In this document: piece after piece, positions 16,004 to 25,413 of the stretch
Layout: every line of letters begins with the position of its first letter
How positions within the stretch are numbered: the first letter of the stretch is position 1
From: Deltaproteobacteria bacterium
GTDB lineage: Bacteria > Myxococcota_A > UBA796 > SXON01
Assembly: GCA_947445035.1 (NCBI GenBank)
Contig: CANFCK010000008.1
Span: 143,972-207,971, forward strand
Direction of reading: 5' to 3'
Length of the DNA stretch: 64,000 nucleotides
The notes under the pieces: model-generated
Databases searched by the model: none
What the model was told of the DNA's origin: nothing
Seen by the model: only the letters and a program-made list of their open reading frames with translations
Translations under genes and position numbers: made by a program

Positions 16004-19000
16004 TCACCCCGCGTGCTCGGCGCGAATCTTCGCCAACTCGTCTGCCACCGTACGGGTGGTATAAACCAGATCCTCCTCGGTGTGAAGGTTGCTGAGGAAG
16101 AAGCGTAGGCGCGATGCGTTGTCGGCCACCGCCGGGTACAGAATCGGCTGAACGTTGATGCCACGTTTCATCAGCGCATCGCTCAACAACAGCGCGTGGA
16201 AACTGTTGCCGACGATCACGGGAATTACCGCGCTCTCGCCCGCCGCCGGTCCAGTATCGAGGCCGTTCTCTTTGCACAAGTCGTAGAAGCGTCGGGAATT
16301 GGCCTGGAGTTTTGCGACATGCTCGGGCTCCCGCTCCATCAACTCCAGCGCCGCGATGGCGGCCATTGTGTTGGCAGGGCTGAGTCCGGCTGAGTACACA
16401 AACCCGGGCGCCGTGTATTTCAGCAACGAAACGAGCGTCTGCGTTCCGGCGATGTATCCGCCACAGGAAGACAAGGACTTCGACAGCGTCCCCATCCAGA
16501 TGTCTATGTCGCGACCGGGCACGCCGAAGTGTTCGGCCACTCCGTAGCCACGCTTGCCGACGACCCCGAAGCTGTGCGCTTCGTCGACCATCAGGAAGGC
16601 TTTGAACCGCTTCTTCAGCCGCACGAGAGCGGGGAGATCGCAGAGGTCGCCGTCCATCGAGTAGACGCCCTCGACGATGATGAGACACTTCTCGAAACGC
16701 CCACGCAAGGCGTCGAGGTTCTTTTCGAGCGCCGCCAGGTCGCCATGGGCGAAGGGACGTCGGGTGCTGCCCGCCAGCTTCATGCCCTGAAGCGCACTGT
16801 CGTGAATCAGCTCATCGTGAAGAATCAGGTCCTTGGGGCCGAACAGATGGCCAATGACGTTGACGTTGGTCATGTGACCGGCCGTGAACAAGATGGCGTC
16901 GTCTACGCCGAGCGCCTTGGCGATCCGTTGTTCCAACTCATGGTGGATGGGGCGATCCCCTGAGGCCACGCGCGAAGCCGACACACTGGTGCCGTATTTG
17001 ACAACGGCGTCTTGAGCCCGCTTTGTGACATAGGCGTTGCCGGAGAACCCAAGATAATTGTAGCCGGAGAAGTGGATCATCTCCTGACCGGCGATCATCA
17101 CCTTGTCACGCGCGATCCCGTCGAGCACCTTGAAATAGGGATTCCCGATCCCCATCATCGTGACCGCATCCAGTCGCTGTTTCAGGTCGACCCAGGCGGG
17201 GAAATGCTCGAAGTCGGTGTGTTCGATCGCGACCTGGATGCCCTCGCTGCGCATCTCGGCTTCCACGCCTTCGCCCACCGCCACCACCCGCCCACCGGGC
17301 TCGGCCAAAAGCACCGTGCCGCGGAAGCGGTCCCCGACCTGCTCCTCAAACCACAGCGTCGCGACCAGCTCGGCCGCGGCGGTCGGCACCTGCGTCCACC
17401 GCCCGACCCGGACCGGAAATCCTGCACGGCCAAGCTTGTTGATCGACCAGTAGGCCGCCAACTGGAGCGCGCTGTCGATGGCCAGCGGCGACAAGGACCA
17501 CGGCGCTTCGCCCCACTCTTGACCGAGCCCTCGCCGCACCACCCCGGAAACCCCGCGGTCGCCCAGGCTGGTGACCCGGACGATGCCGCGCAGCGTAGGC
17601 CCGTGAAAAGTGGCCTTGTAGAAGGCGTCCAGCGTCATCGGAAGCGCGCCGGCGGGGACGGTGGGGGCTTGCACGGCCGGCATGCCCTCGTCGGTGAGAA
17701 TGCCCTTCCACGCAAGCTTCTTCTCCGCCATCACCGTGAAGCGGTCGCCATCGAGGCGTATCCGCACCTGGGTGGGCCGTTCGACGACGACGCCGTCGTA
17801 CAGGGTCAGCTCCTCGACCGTACGCCCGCCCAGACCACAGGCCCATTCGAGGATCATCGCCATCGGGACCGTGGGCCGGCCGAAAAGGGCGTGGTCCGCG
17901 AGCCAGTTCATCTCGGGGGTCAGGGTGCGCTCGAGCTCCAAGGCGCGCCGCACGACGGGGAGATCGAGGCCAAGGACCACTTCGCCCGCGTTGCCGAGGG
18001 TGTTGCAGAGGGCGGCGCCACCCTGGGCGCTGTCGACGAACCACAGGCCATCTTCGCGCATCGCCCGCTTCAGGTGCGGCGGGATGGACGCCACCATCTC
18101 GCTGTCGGCCCAAGGGCCCCACACCTGCGTGGCGACGCCGAGCTGGCGGCCGAGGGCGGCCATGGCTTCGTTGGCGGCGGCGTACTCGGTCTGGTAGGCG
18201 TTGCCGAAGCGCGCGGCGTAGCTGCCGATGCTGACGATCCAGGCGTCTGGGAAGCGGCGGCGGAGCTTGCGGAGGCCGTCGACCTTGATCGCCCAGGCGG
18301 GGGCGCCATCCGCCGTGCCGACGGCGCCGTCGGCGAGCACCCCGGCGGCATGAACCACCCCATCCACCGACAGTCCGGCGAGCGATTCAAGGTCACCGGT
18401 GAGGTCGGCGCGGACGAACTGGGCGGCCGCGCCCAATTCCGCCAACACCTCAGAGCGGTCGCGGCTGCCGACGACGATGACCTGCGCGCCCGCGGCGATG
18501 AGCCGGCTCGCGATGAGTTTTCCGAGCCAACCGGTGCCGCCGGTCACCAGCACCCGCTTGCCGCGCACGTCCCGACCGACCGAGACCACAGGTTCCATGC
18601 CGACGACGAAGCGCAGCCCGTCGCGGTAGACGACCTCGACATCGCGCTCGGCGGCCCGGGCCTCGCCGCTGGCCTGAGCCGCGGTACCGTCAACGACACA
18701 CACCTTGTGTTCCGGCCACTCGCGCGCCAGGGCTTTGACGAACCCGGTGACCCCGGCGAGGTGGGGATCATGACCGAGCACCTCCGAAACCACGATGACA
18801 TCGCCCTTGGAGAGGCTGCGCAGCGTGGCGAGGTCGGGGCGCAAAAGTACCCGGGGCTCCCCCGCGCGGGCGTGGCCACCGAGCGGCGCCGCGACGAGCG
18901 TCGGCGTGTACGCCTGCATCATGCGTTCGGGCGCGGTCAGGGGTAGATTCTCCGCGTCGCCGCCGCCTTCGACCTGGCGCACGATGTCCGCCACCTTGGG

Positions 19001-22000
19001 CGACGATGCGAAGAGGGCTCGTGGAATGCCGGCGAAGCCGGGGAACGCCTCGGAGAGCCGCGTGGACAGCTCGTTCGCCATCAGCGAGTCGAACCCCAGG
19101 TCGTCCATGAGCTTCTGCTCGGTGCGCAGCGACTCCATCGGGAAGGCGCTGACCTTGCTGACGATGCGGAGGACGCGTGCTTCAACCGACTCTTCGCCGG
19201 AAGGGGCGGGTGCGACGTCGGGTGCGGCAGAAACCGACTCGGTGGCTTCCCCTGAAGCCCGGGCCGCGATTCGGCTGGTCCGCTGTTTCTCGGCGGTGAT
19301 GGGCCAGTAAGCCTGGACGGCCAGGGGGGTGGGGGGCACCATCTCGATCCCGACGCCGAAGGCGGTGAGATCGACGCGGTGGCCGTTGGCCGCGCATAAC
19401 GCGAGCACCCGCAAGAGGCCGATGCCGCCATCGGCCTCTTCTGTCGCGACAGATACGATGCTTTCCCCGCCGTCGAGCACGCCACGAGCGAACGCGCAGA
19501 GGGTGGCCCCGGGCGCGAGCTGCACGAAGATGCGGGCGCCCGCCTTGCTGCACTGCTCCAGGCCACGGACGTAGTCGACCGGCGCCACGGCGTGGCGGGC
19601 GTAGATGGAGCGGACGTCGGCCGCGGTCTTCGGCGCGTCGGCGGCGATGCACGACGCCATGGTGATCGCTGGCGGGCTGAAGAGGGTCTCCGTGAGTCCG
19701 GCTTCGACATCGGCCTGCACCGCTTCGAGCATCGGTGAATGGAAGGCGTGGCTGACCGGGATGCGCTTGGCCTTGACCCCAGCCTCGACGAGCCGAACGA
19801 CGCTGCGCTCTACCGCCAGAGTGGGCCCGGAAATGACGTTCTGCCTTGGGTGATTCCGATTGGCGAGGATGACACCCGGCTCGAGCCACGGCTCGATCTC
19901 TTCCGGCGCGGCCATGCACGCGGCCATCGCGCCATGGTCGCCTTGAAGCGCCGACATCGCCTTGCCGCGCTGGGCGACGAACCGAATCGCCTGGCGCGGA
20001 GCGACCGCACCAGCCACCGCGCTGGCGGTGAACTCCCCGAGGGAGTGCCCCAGCGCGACCGCGGGAAACACGCCGAAGCGGCCGAGCACGGCAGCAACTG
20101 CACAGCCGACGGCGAACATCGCCGGCTGGGCGATCTGGGTGTCGGTGAGCGCCTTTTCGTCGGCCCCTGCCGCGTAGAGGTAGTCACGAAGCGGCCGCGC
20201 GGTGATGTCGAGCACCGCCGCCTCCATTTCCGCGAGGGTCTGGGCAAACTCAGGGAGCGCCAGCCACTCCCGCAAGAGCCCGACCTTCTGCATCCCTTGC
20301 CCGGGGCACAGAAACGCCACCGGCACCGGGTGGATTGCGTCACCAAGGATGATGTCGCGGCCCAACGTGCCCCGCGTGGTGGGGTCCTTTTTGAGACATT
20401 CTGATACACGCGCCATGTGTCGACGCAGCTCGTCGATGCTGGACGCCACCACCGCTGCCCGAACTGCACGGCGTTTGCGGCCGATATTGAGCGTATGTGC
20501 CACCGCGGCGAGGTCCTGGTCGTCCTCCATGGCCTCGGCGATCTCGGCGGCGTAGTCCGCCAAGAGCGTGCCTTCGTCGGCCGAGATGACCACCAGCTGC
20601 GCCTTGCCGAGCGGCTGGGAGTTCGGCACGGCAGAGCGGAAAAGCCGGGTCTGAGGCGGCTCACGTCCTTCCTCGACCACGATGTGGCTGTTGGTCCCGC
20701 CGAAGCCGAACGAGGAGACCGTCGCGATGCGTGGCCCGGTGGAGGTCCAGGACACCGGTTGGGTTGGTACCGAGAAGACACCGGGAAACGCTGCGATGTC
20801 CGGGTGGGGCGCCGACCAGTTGGCCAGCGGCGGGATGGTCTTGTGGTGGAGGGCGAGGAGCGCCTTCATCAACCCGGCGATGCCCGCGGCGGACATGGTG
20901 TGCCCGACGTTGGCTTTGGCCGACCCAATCCAGACCGGGGTGTCCCGACCGGCCAGACGGGAGCGCAGCGCCGTGAGCTCGGTCCGGTCGCCGACGGCGG
21001 TGCCGGTGCCGTGCGTCTCGACGTAGCCGACGTCCGCGGCCACGATGCCCGCGTCGGCCCACGCCGCGCCGATCACCGCCTCCTGCCCGTCCGTGCGCGG
21101 CGACATCGGCCCGTCCCCACGCCCGTCGTTGTTGCAGGCGCTGCCCCGGATGACGCCGTAGATGCGGTCGCCCGCCGCCTGTGCGTCTTCCAGACGCTTC
21201 AAGAGCACCATCCCGACGCCTTCGCCCTGGACAAAGCCGTCGGCGCGCGCGTCAAAGGGCCGGCACACGCCGCCCGCCGAGATGGCGCCGATCCGGGAGA
21301 ATCCGATCAGGTGCTCCGGCGTCAGGTTGACGTACACCCCCCCGGCCAGGGCAGCATCCACGAGTCCGGCGCGGAGCTGGGCGACGGCATCGTGGACGGC
21401 GACGAGCGCGCTGGCACAGGCCGCGTCTACCGTGAAGGCGGGACCGCCGAGATCGAGCTCCTGCGCCACGACGGCGGCGCTCATGTTCGCGAGCACGCCA
21501 GGGGCGGTGAACGCGCGGGACGGGACGGACCGGTTGACCATCTTCGCCAGCGCGGCGGCCTCAGCTTCGGTGGCCGGCTCGCCGAACTGGCCAGCGGCGA
21601 GCATCTGCGCCATCACCCGCGCTGAGGTCAGGATGCGGAACTCCATGACCGAGAGCCCGAGGAAGGTGCCGATGCGGCTGCGGTCGATCGCCCGGCCTCC
21701 GGCGACCCCGTCAATGCTGGCGGCGTACCCGGCGTCCTGGAGCGCCGTCCACGCGCACTCCAAGGCCAGCCGCTGTTGCGGGTCCATGACCTCGACGCGG
21801 CGGGGCGGAATGCCGAATTCCATCGCTGCGAACGAGCGGACGTCGTCCAGAAAGGCCCCGGTGGGGCAATAGTATTTGTCGACCGAGCGCAGTGAGCTCG
21901 ACCAGAACGCCTCGTGGTCCCAACGGTCAGCCGGGGGCGTGGCGAACTTGTGCCGGCCCTCCACGACCAGCTTCCAATACCGGTTGGCGTTTTCCGCGCC

Positions 22001-22051
22001 GGGGAATCGACAGGCCATCCCGACGACTGCGACGTTTCCTCCCCGTGCCAT
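16004..22051 (-). CDS. Polyketide synthase fused to alpha-oxoamine synthase (KS-AT-ACP-KR-DH-AOS)
   Basis: 2015 residues. Ketosynthase about 5-460 with Cys212 (VDAACASA), His347 (VETHGTGTAVGD) and His384 (NVGHTMSA). Acyltransferase about 575-860 with Ser670 (GHSLGE) and HAFHS, favouring malonyl-CoA. Carrier domain about 955-1025 with Ser989 (LGFDSLMA). Ketoreductase about 1165-1330 with GGTGWLGK and Tyr1290. Double-hotdog dehydratase about 1380-1600 with His1387 (ADHALFGRPTVP) and Asp1526 (DSALQ). From about 1625 to the end is an 8-amino-7-oxononanoate / serine palmitoyltransferase-type PLP domain with DEAHSFGV and Lys1858 (GTLSKS). The carrier between AT and KR is unusual. Prediction: a FAAL-activated acyl chain is extended once by malonate, reduced, perhaps dehydrated, and released by decarboxylative condensation with an amino acid as an alpha-amino ketone. 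It is last in a tight operon, 5 bases after the ACP gene. Confidence 0.95.
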   Translation of the reverse strand: MARGGNVAVVGMACRFPGAENANRYWKLVVEGRHKFATPPADRWDHEAFWSSSLRSVDKYYCPTGAFLDDVRSFAAMEFGIPPRRVEVMDPQQRLALECAWTALQDAGYAASIDGVAGGRAIDRSRIGTFLGLSVMEFRILTSARVMAQMLAAGQFGEPATEAEAAALAKMVNRSVPSRAFTAPGVLANMSAAVVAQELDLGGPAFTVDAACASALVAVHDAVAQLRAGLVDAALAGGVYVNLTPEHLIGFSRIGAISAGGVCRPFDARADGFVQGEGVGMVLLKRLEDAQAAGDRIYGVIRGSACNNDGRGDGPMSPRTDGQEAVIGAAWADAGIVAADVGYVETHGTGTAVGDRTELTALRSRLAGRDTPVWIGSAKANVGHTMSAAGIAGLMKALLALHHKTIPPLANWSAPHPDIAAFPGVFSVPTQPVSWTSTGPRIATVSSFGFGGTNSHIVVEEGREPPQTRLFRSAVPNSQPLGKAQLVVISADEGTLLADYAAEIAEAMEDDQDLAAVAHTLNIGRKRRAVRAAVVASSIDELRRHMARVSECLKKDPTTRGTLGRDIILGDAIHPVPVAFLCPGQGMQKVGLLREWLALPEFAQTLAEMEAAVLDITARPLRDYLYAAGADEKALTDTQIAQPAMFAVGCAVAAVLGRFGVFPAVALGHSLGEFTASAVAGAVAPRQAIRFVAQRGKAMSALQGDHGAMAACMAAPEEIEPWLEPGVILANRNHPRQNVISGPTLAVERSVVRLVEAGVKAKRIPVSHAFHSPMLEAVQADVEAGLTETLFSPPAITMASCIAADAPKTAADVRSIYARHAVAPVDYVRGLEQCSKAGARIFVQLAPGATLCAFARGVLDGGESIVSVATEEADGGIGLLRVLALCAANGHRVDLTAFGVGIEMVPPTPLAVQAYWPITAEKQRTSRIAARASGEATESVSAAPDVAPAPSGEESVEARVLRIVSKVSAFPMESLRTEQKLMDDLGFDSLMANELSTRLSEAFPGFAGIPRALFASSPKVADIVRQVEGGGDAENLPLTAPERMMQAYTPTLVAAPLGGHARAGEPRVLLRPDLATLRSLSKGDVIVVSEVLGHDPHLAGVTGFVKALAREWPEHKVCVVDGTAAQASGEARAAERDVEVVYRDGLRFVVGMEPVVSVGRDVRGKRVLVTGGTGWLGKLIASRLIAAGAQVIVVGSRDRSEVLAELGAAAQFVRADLTGDLESLAGLSVDGVVHAAGVLADGAVGTADGAPAWAIKVDGLRKLRRRFPDAWIVSIGSYAARFGNAYQTEYAAANEAMAALGRQLGVATQVWGPWADSEMVASIPPHLKRAMREDGLWFVDSAQGGAALCNTLGNAGEVVLGLDLPVVRRALELERTLTPEMNWLADHALFGRPTVPMAMILEWACGLGGRTVEELTLYDGVVVERPTQVRIRLDGDRFTVMAEKKLAWKGILTDEGMPAVQAPTVPAGALPMTLDAFYKATFHGPTLRGIVRVTSLGDRGVSGVVRRGLGQEWGEAPWSLSPLAIDSALQLAAYWSINKLGRAGFPVRVGRWTQVPTAAAELVATLWFEEQVGDRFRGTVLLAEPGGRVVAVGEGVEAEMRSEGIQVAIEHTDFEHFPAWVDLKQRLDAVTMMGIGNPYFKVLDGIARDKVMIAGQEMIHFSGYNYLGFSGNAYVTKRAQDAVVKYGTSVSASRVASGDRPIHHELEQRIAKALGVDDAILFTAGHMTNVNVIGHLFGPKDLILHDELIHDSALQGMKLAGSTRRPFAHGDLAALEKNLDALRGRFEKCLIIVEGVYSMDGDLCDLPALVRLKKRFKAFLMVDEAHSFGVVGKRGYGVAEHFGVPGRDIDIWMGTLSKSLSSCGGYIAGTQTLVSLLKYTAPGFVYSAGLSPANTMAAIAALELMEREPEHVAKLQANSRRFYDLCKENGLDTGPAAGESAVIPVIVGNSFHALLLSDALMKRGINVQPILYPAVADNASRLRFFLSNLHTEEDLVYTTRTVADELAKIRAEHAG

Positions 22052-22056
22052 CGAGC

Positions 22057-22296
22057 TCAGCCCTTCGTCTTTTCGACCAACTTCGCGAGGTCGCCGAAGG
22101 TCTGGATACGGATCATCACCTCGTCTGAGAACTGGGTATCCAGCTTCTCCTCGAGGTATCCGACCATCTCCATGGTCGCGACCGAGTCCATGCCCAGCTC
22201 GCGAATTTCGGTCGTCAAGGTGACCTTGCCGAGCTTCGAGGTCTTGGAGGGGTCGACGGCCGAGATCGCCGCCTTGATGAGTTCCAGGCTGTCCAT
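22057..22296 (-). CDS. Stand-alone acyl carrier protein
   Basis: 79 residues with the canonical carrier helix and phosphopantetheine site LGMDSVATMEMVGYLE (Ser38). The acidic helix II and the ending IQTFGDLAKLVEK are typical of ACPs used by fatty acyl-AMP ligases and PKSs. It lies 7 bases after the acyl-AMP ligase gene and 5 bases before the PKS, so it is very likely the carrier onto which the ligase loads the starter chain for the ketosynthase. No phosphopantetheinyl transferase is seen in the window, so it must be modified by an enzyme encoded elsewhere. Confidence 0.95.
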   Translation of the reverse strand: MDSLELIKAAISAVDPSKTSKLGKVTLTTEIRELGMDSVATMEMVGYLEEKLDTQFSDEVMIRIQTFGDLAKLVEKTKG

Positions 22297-22303
22297 GAGT
22301 TCC

Positions 22304-24046
22304 TCAGGTTTCGGGAGTGCGGGAAAAAAGCTTGCCGGCGGTGTGCGCGGCGCGGCCCCATAGCGAGCGGGCCATATGCCGCGCCACGGTCAGCCCTTGT
22401 CCAGATGTGCCAAGGGTGCGGTCCCCCTGCTTGCCCAGATGCTCCGCAAGGTACTGTTCCCGCGTCTTGCGGCGCTGCAACTTGCCGGAGCTGGTCTTGG
22501 GGAGCTGCCCGGCCCCCAAGAGCACCACATCGCTGACCTTTATCGACAGCGCTTCGGCGACGGCAGCGACGATACGATCGGCGGTGTCGGCGGGGGCGGC
22601 GGGGCGCGTCTCGGCGACCACCACCAGGACCTCGCTGTCTTCCCCCGGAACCGAGAAGGCAACGACGTTTCCGCGACGCACGCCTTCTACTTCGGCCACC
22701 GCCCACTCGATGCTGGTGGGGTGGTGGTTGCGCCCGTTGAGGATGATGAGGTCCTTGCACCGGCCGCTGATGTAGATGTCCCCGTCGTGGAGAAAGCCGA
22801 GATCGCCCGTCTTGAGCCAGCCGTCGGCCCGAAAACACGCCGCGGTGGCTTCGGGGTTCTTCCAATAGCCGGCCGTTACCGACGGACCGCGGAAAACCAA
22901 CTCACCCTCGGTGTCTTCGCCCAAGAGGTTGTCGTCGGCATCCATGACCCCGATCTCGTGCGCGGAGAACGGCCGGCCACAACTGACGAACCCGTCGGTG
23001 ACCAGGAGCGGGACGCCCCTGGGGTGAAAGGTCATCGCCAGGGTGGCCTCGGCCATGCCGTAGGCGGGCATCAGCGAACCCGGACGGAGGCCGGCCTTGC
23101 CCATGACCGTTTCGAAGTGTGCCATGGTGGCAGCGTGGATGGGCTCGGCTCCGCAGCCGAGCACCCGGATATTACTAAGGTCCCACTTTGCTAGTTCGAC
23201 ATCGGTGGCCTTGCGGCTGGCCAGCGCGTACGCGAAGTTGGGACCGAAGCTGTGATGCGCCTTCATCTCGCTCATCACCTGCATCCAGATGTTGGGACGC
23301 TTCACGAAGAGCAGGGTGGGAATGAACGCCGCCTGCGCCCCGACCGTCATCGGCGTCACCACAAAGCCGATGAGACCCATGTCGTGGTACAGCGGCAGCC
23401 AGCTGACCGCGATGTCGGTCCACGGAATCAGGGCCATGCCTTCGGTGGCGGTGACCCAGGCGTTGGCCATGAGGTTCCGGTGGGTGACGATGACACCCTT
23501 CGGCGTCGAGGTGCTGCCGGAGGTGTACTGCAAAAAGCACACATCGTCCGGAGACACCGTCGGGAGCTCGCCAGAGGCGGCCGACTTCTGATCGAGTTTT
23601 TCGACCGTGAGCAGGTCCTTGAGGCTTTTGACCTTGGGCACGACCTGCCACAGCACCGATTGGAGTTGTGCGTCGGTGAGCAGCAGAGAGGCTTCGGCGT
23701 TCTGCAGAATTCCCAGCGCCCCTTCTGCCCATGAGTCGAGCTTGCCGAACGACAGCGGCGGGTACATGGGTACCGGGACAAGTCCGGCGAACAAGCAGGC
23801 ATAAAAAGAGATGACGAAGTCCTGCGGCTGGGCGAGGACCATTCCCACCCGGTCGCCCTTGCGCAGGCCACACCCTACCAACTTCAGGGCGCGCGCCTCG
23901 GCCGCCTCGTTGAGCTGCCGGAACGTGTACGGAGTGGGCTTGGCAGCGTTGTCGTAGAAGGTGTACCCGACCTTGTCGACGTTTCCGAGCCGCCGAAGGG
24001 CATCGACGATGGTGGCGGGACAGCTGGAGACGTCGGGGAGGGACAT
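22304..24046 (-). CDS. Fatty acyl-AMP ligase (FAAL-type adenylating enzyme)
   Basis: 580 residues from ATG 24046 (MSLPDVSS); the upstream in-frame start at 24103 adds an unlikely basic leader. ANL-superfamily motifs are present: the P-loop YTSGSTSTPKGV, then SWLPLYHDMGLIG, which is characteristic of FAALs, GCGAEPIHAATMAHF, MPAYGMAEATLAM, WLKTGDLGFLHDGDIYISGRCKD and the C-terminal LPKTSSGKLQRRKTR with the A10 lysine. FAALs adenylate free fatty acids and pass them to an ACP rather than CoA. First gene of the FAAL-ACP-PKS operon, with a 172-base gap upstream holding a candidate operator. Chain-length preference cannot be read. Confidence 0.95.
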   Translation of the reverse strand: MSLPDVSSCPATIVDALRRLGNVDKVGYTFYDNAAKPTPYTFRQLNEAAEARALKLVGCGLRKGDRVGMVLAQPQDFVISFYACLFAGLVPVPMYPPLSFGKLDSWAEGALGILQNAEASLLLTDAQLQSVLWQVVPKVKSLKDLLTVEKLDQKSAASGELPTVSPDDVCFLQYTSGSTSTPKGVIVTHRNLMANAWVTATEGMALIPWTDIAVSWLPLYHDMGLIGFVVTPMTVGAQAAFIPTLLFVKRPNIWMQVMSEMKAHHSFGPNFAYALASRKATDVELAKWDLSNIRVLGCGAEPIHAATMAHFETVMGKAGLRPGSLMPAYGMAEATLAMTFHPRGVPLLVTDGFVSCGRPFSAHEIGVMDADDNLLGEDTEGELVFRGPSVTAGYWKNPEATAACFRADGWLKTGDLGFLHDGDIYISGRCKDLIILNGRNHHPTSIEWAVAEVEGVRRGNVVAFSVPGEDSEVLVVVAETRPAAPADTADRIVAAVAEALSIKVSDVVLLGAGQLPKTSSGKLQRRKTREQYLAEHLGKQGDRTLGTSGQGLTVARHMARSLWGRAAHTAGKLFSRTPET

Positions 24047-24149
24047 TCGCACCTCGGCGTGCGGGGGGGGCGCGCCCTTACCACGGCGGCCGCGCACGTC
24101 CAAGTGCCCGACACCGCTATTTTTTCGGTCGTGCCAGTCAGAATTGGGG

Positions 24150-24163
24150 ACCGACCGGTCAGT
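24150..24163. promoter_or_regulatory. Candidate TetR-type operator upstream of the FAAL-ACP-PKS operon
   Basis: The 172-base gap between the DsbA-like gene and the ligase gene contains ACCGACCGGTCAGT, an inverted repeat matching at 6 of 7 paired positions and centred on CCGG. Its centre is about 110 bases before the ligase start. Its form (ACCGACC.GGTCGGT) is like operators of TetR-family repressors. An A-rich stretch (revcomp of TATTTTTTCGG at 24119-24129) lies between it and the gene and could hold the promoter. No TetR gene is visible in the window. Confidence 0.35.
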
Positions 24164-24218
24164 TGTTTTTGGGGGTGCCGGCCAGGGGCGCCATGATTGT
24201 CACAAATTCGGTCAACCG

Positions 24219-24869
24219 TCAGTACGCCGCCGCAATCTCGGCCTCGACCAGCGCCGTCAGCTGGGCCTGCCCAAAGCGGGTGAGCGGCCGTTCGTTCACG
24301 AAGAAGCTCGGGGTCTTGTTCACGCCCAGCTTCTCGCCGTCTTTGGCGTCCGCCAAGATGACCGCGTCGATGGCCGGATCAGTCATGTCCGCGCGTAGGC
24401 GGGTCACGTCGAGGCCGCCGGCTTCGAGCAGTGGCCAGATACGGTCGGGCTGGGGGTCGTGGTGGCTGGCCCACTGCGACTGGGTGGCGAACATGATCTC
24501 GAGGGTCTCCCAGTACTTGTCCTGGCGTCGGGAGGCTTCAAGAATCGCGACCATCGTGTCCGATCCCTTGTGGAACGCTGCGTAGCGGAGCACCAGCTGC
24601 ACCTGTCCGGGGTGAGTCTCGACCAGCCCCTTCGCAACGGGGGCGAAGGCCGCGCACGTCTCGCATGCGGGGTCGAAGAACTCCACGATCACGACGCGCG
24701 CAGCGGGGTCACCGAGGCGCTGAGCGTGGGCAGGCGTCAGGGAATTGGACTCGTCGCGCGCGATGGCGTTGACCGCCGATGTCGCGTTCGAGCGGTACGC
24801 AGACGCAGCGACGGCGAAGCCGCCCGTGAGCACAATGGCAGAGGCCGCCAGCAGGACGTTGCGGTTCAT
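24219..24869 (-). CDS. DsbA-like exported thiol oxidoreductase
   Basis: 216 residues from ATG 24869, chosen because longer frames upstream cross the dsbB-like gene. A signal peptide or anchor (MNRNVLLAASAIVLTGGFAVAASA) is followed by a thioredoxin fold of the DsbA/Thioredoxin_4 type: VVIVEFFDPACETCAAFAPV carries the CETC redox motif, and the cis-proline loop NKTPSFFVN follows in the expected place. It should oxidise or isomerise disulfides in periplasmic proteins. It shares four bases (ATGA) with the upstream dsbB-like gene, whose product would re-oxidise it. The FAAL operon starts 172 bases further on in the same direction, but a link to it is unproven. Confidence 0.9.
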   Translation of the reverse strand: MNRNVLLAASAIVLTGGFAVAASAYRSNATSAVNAIARDESNSLTPAHAQRLGDPAARVVIVEFFDPACETCAAFAPVAKGLVETHPGQVQLVLRYAAFHKGSDTMVAILEASRRQDKYWETLEIMFATQSQWASHHDPQPDRIWPLLEAGGLDVTRLRADMTDPAIDAVILADAKDGEKLGVNKTPSFFVNERPLTRFGQAQLTALVEAEIAAAY

Positions 24870-25312
24870 GGAGCGGACCTTTTCCGATGCAAGAGGAGGA
24901 GCGTGGCGATGGCGGAGAAACAGAGCAGCGAGAGGATGGGAATCGAGAGGAAGCCGAACAGCTCGAACGTCGGCTCGGTACACGAGACGCCGCGAGTGCA
25001 CGGCGCCGCCGCCTCCGGCAGGATGCCGACGTACAACAGCGTGTGCCAGAGCGCGACGGCGGTGCCGGCCAGCGCGAGGGGAAGCGCGTACCGCGAGGCT
25101 CGTCCATCGTACGGGACGAGCCCGGCGAGGAGGACGAGCGGGAGCGGGAACATGAAGATGCGCTGGTACCAACACAACGAGCATGGCGGCAGCTCCATGA
25201 TCTCGCTGAAGAACAGGCTTCCAAGCGCGGCTACGCTTGCGATTAGCCACGCACCGAAGATCAGGGGCCAGCCGGCGTCAGCGGCGGGCGGGGACGAACC
25301 GACGGTGCTCAT
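24866..25312 (-). CDS. DsbB-like disulfide bond formation membrane protein
   Basis: 148 residues from ATG 25312 (MSTVGSSPPA). Four membrane helices, the first periplasmic Cys pair in PPCSLCWYQRIFMFPLP, and the second Cys pair in the loop APCTRGVSCTEPTFELFGFLSIP. This is the DsbB/BdbC layout, with the conserved CxxCWYQR. The enzyme passes electrons from DsbA to quinones. It overlaps the dsbA-like gene by four bases, forming a complete oxidation pair. A longer reading to 25402 would add a Pro-rich leader and is less likely. Confidence 0.92.
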   Translation of the reverse strand: MSTVGSSPPAADAGWPLIFGAWLIASVAALGSLFFSEIMELPPCSLCWYQRIFMFPLPLVLLAGLVPYDGRASRYALPLALAGTAVALWHTLLYVGILPEAAAPCTRGVSCTEPTFELFGFLSIPILSLLCFSAIATLLLLHRKRSAP

Positions 25313-25413
25313 TGCCCCGCGAGAAAGCTCATTGGGTGGCGCTAATCCGTCCGGCGGCGAAACGCCCAACCCGGGGGCGTTACGGGGGGCCCGTCCCATC
25401 ATCAGGCTCGCCC

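Noticed and set aside
17012..18946. Plus-strand open frame of 644 residues inside the PKS gene
   Set aside because: The opposite strand carries clear KR, DH and AOS motifs; the plus frame is rich in His/Arg/Asp and has no motif.
24119..24140. Possible sigma-54 promoter (TGGCACG on the minus strand)
   Set aside because: The -24 half looks right but the -12 GC element is absent at the needed spacing.
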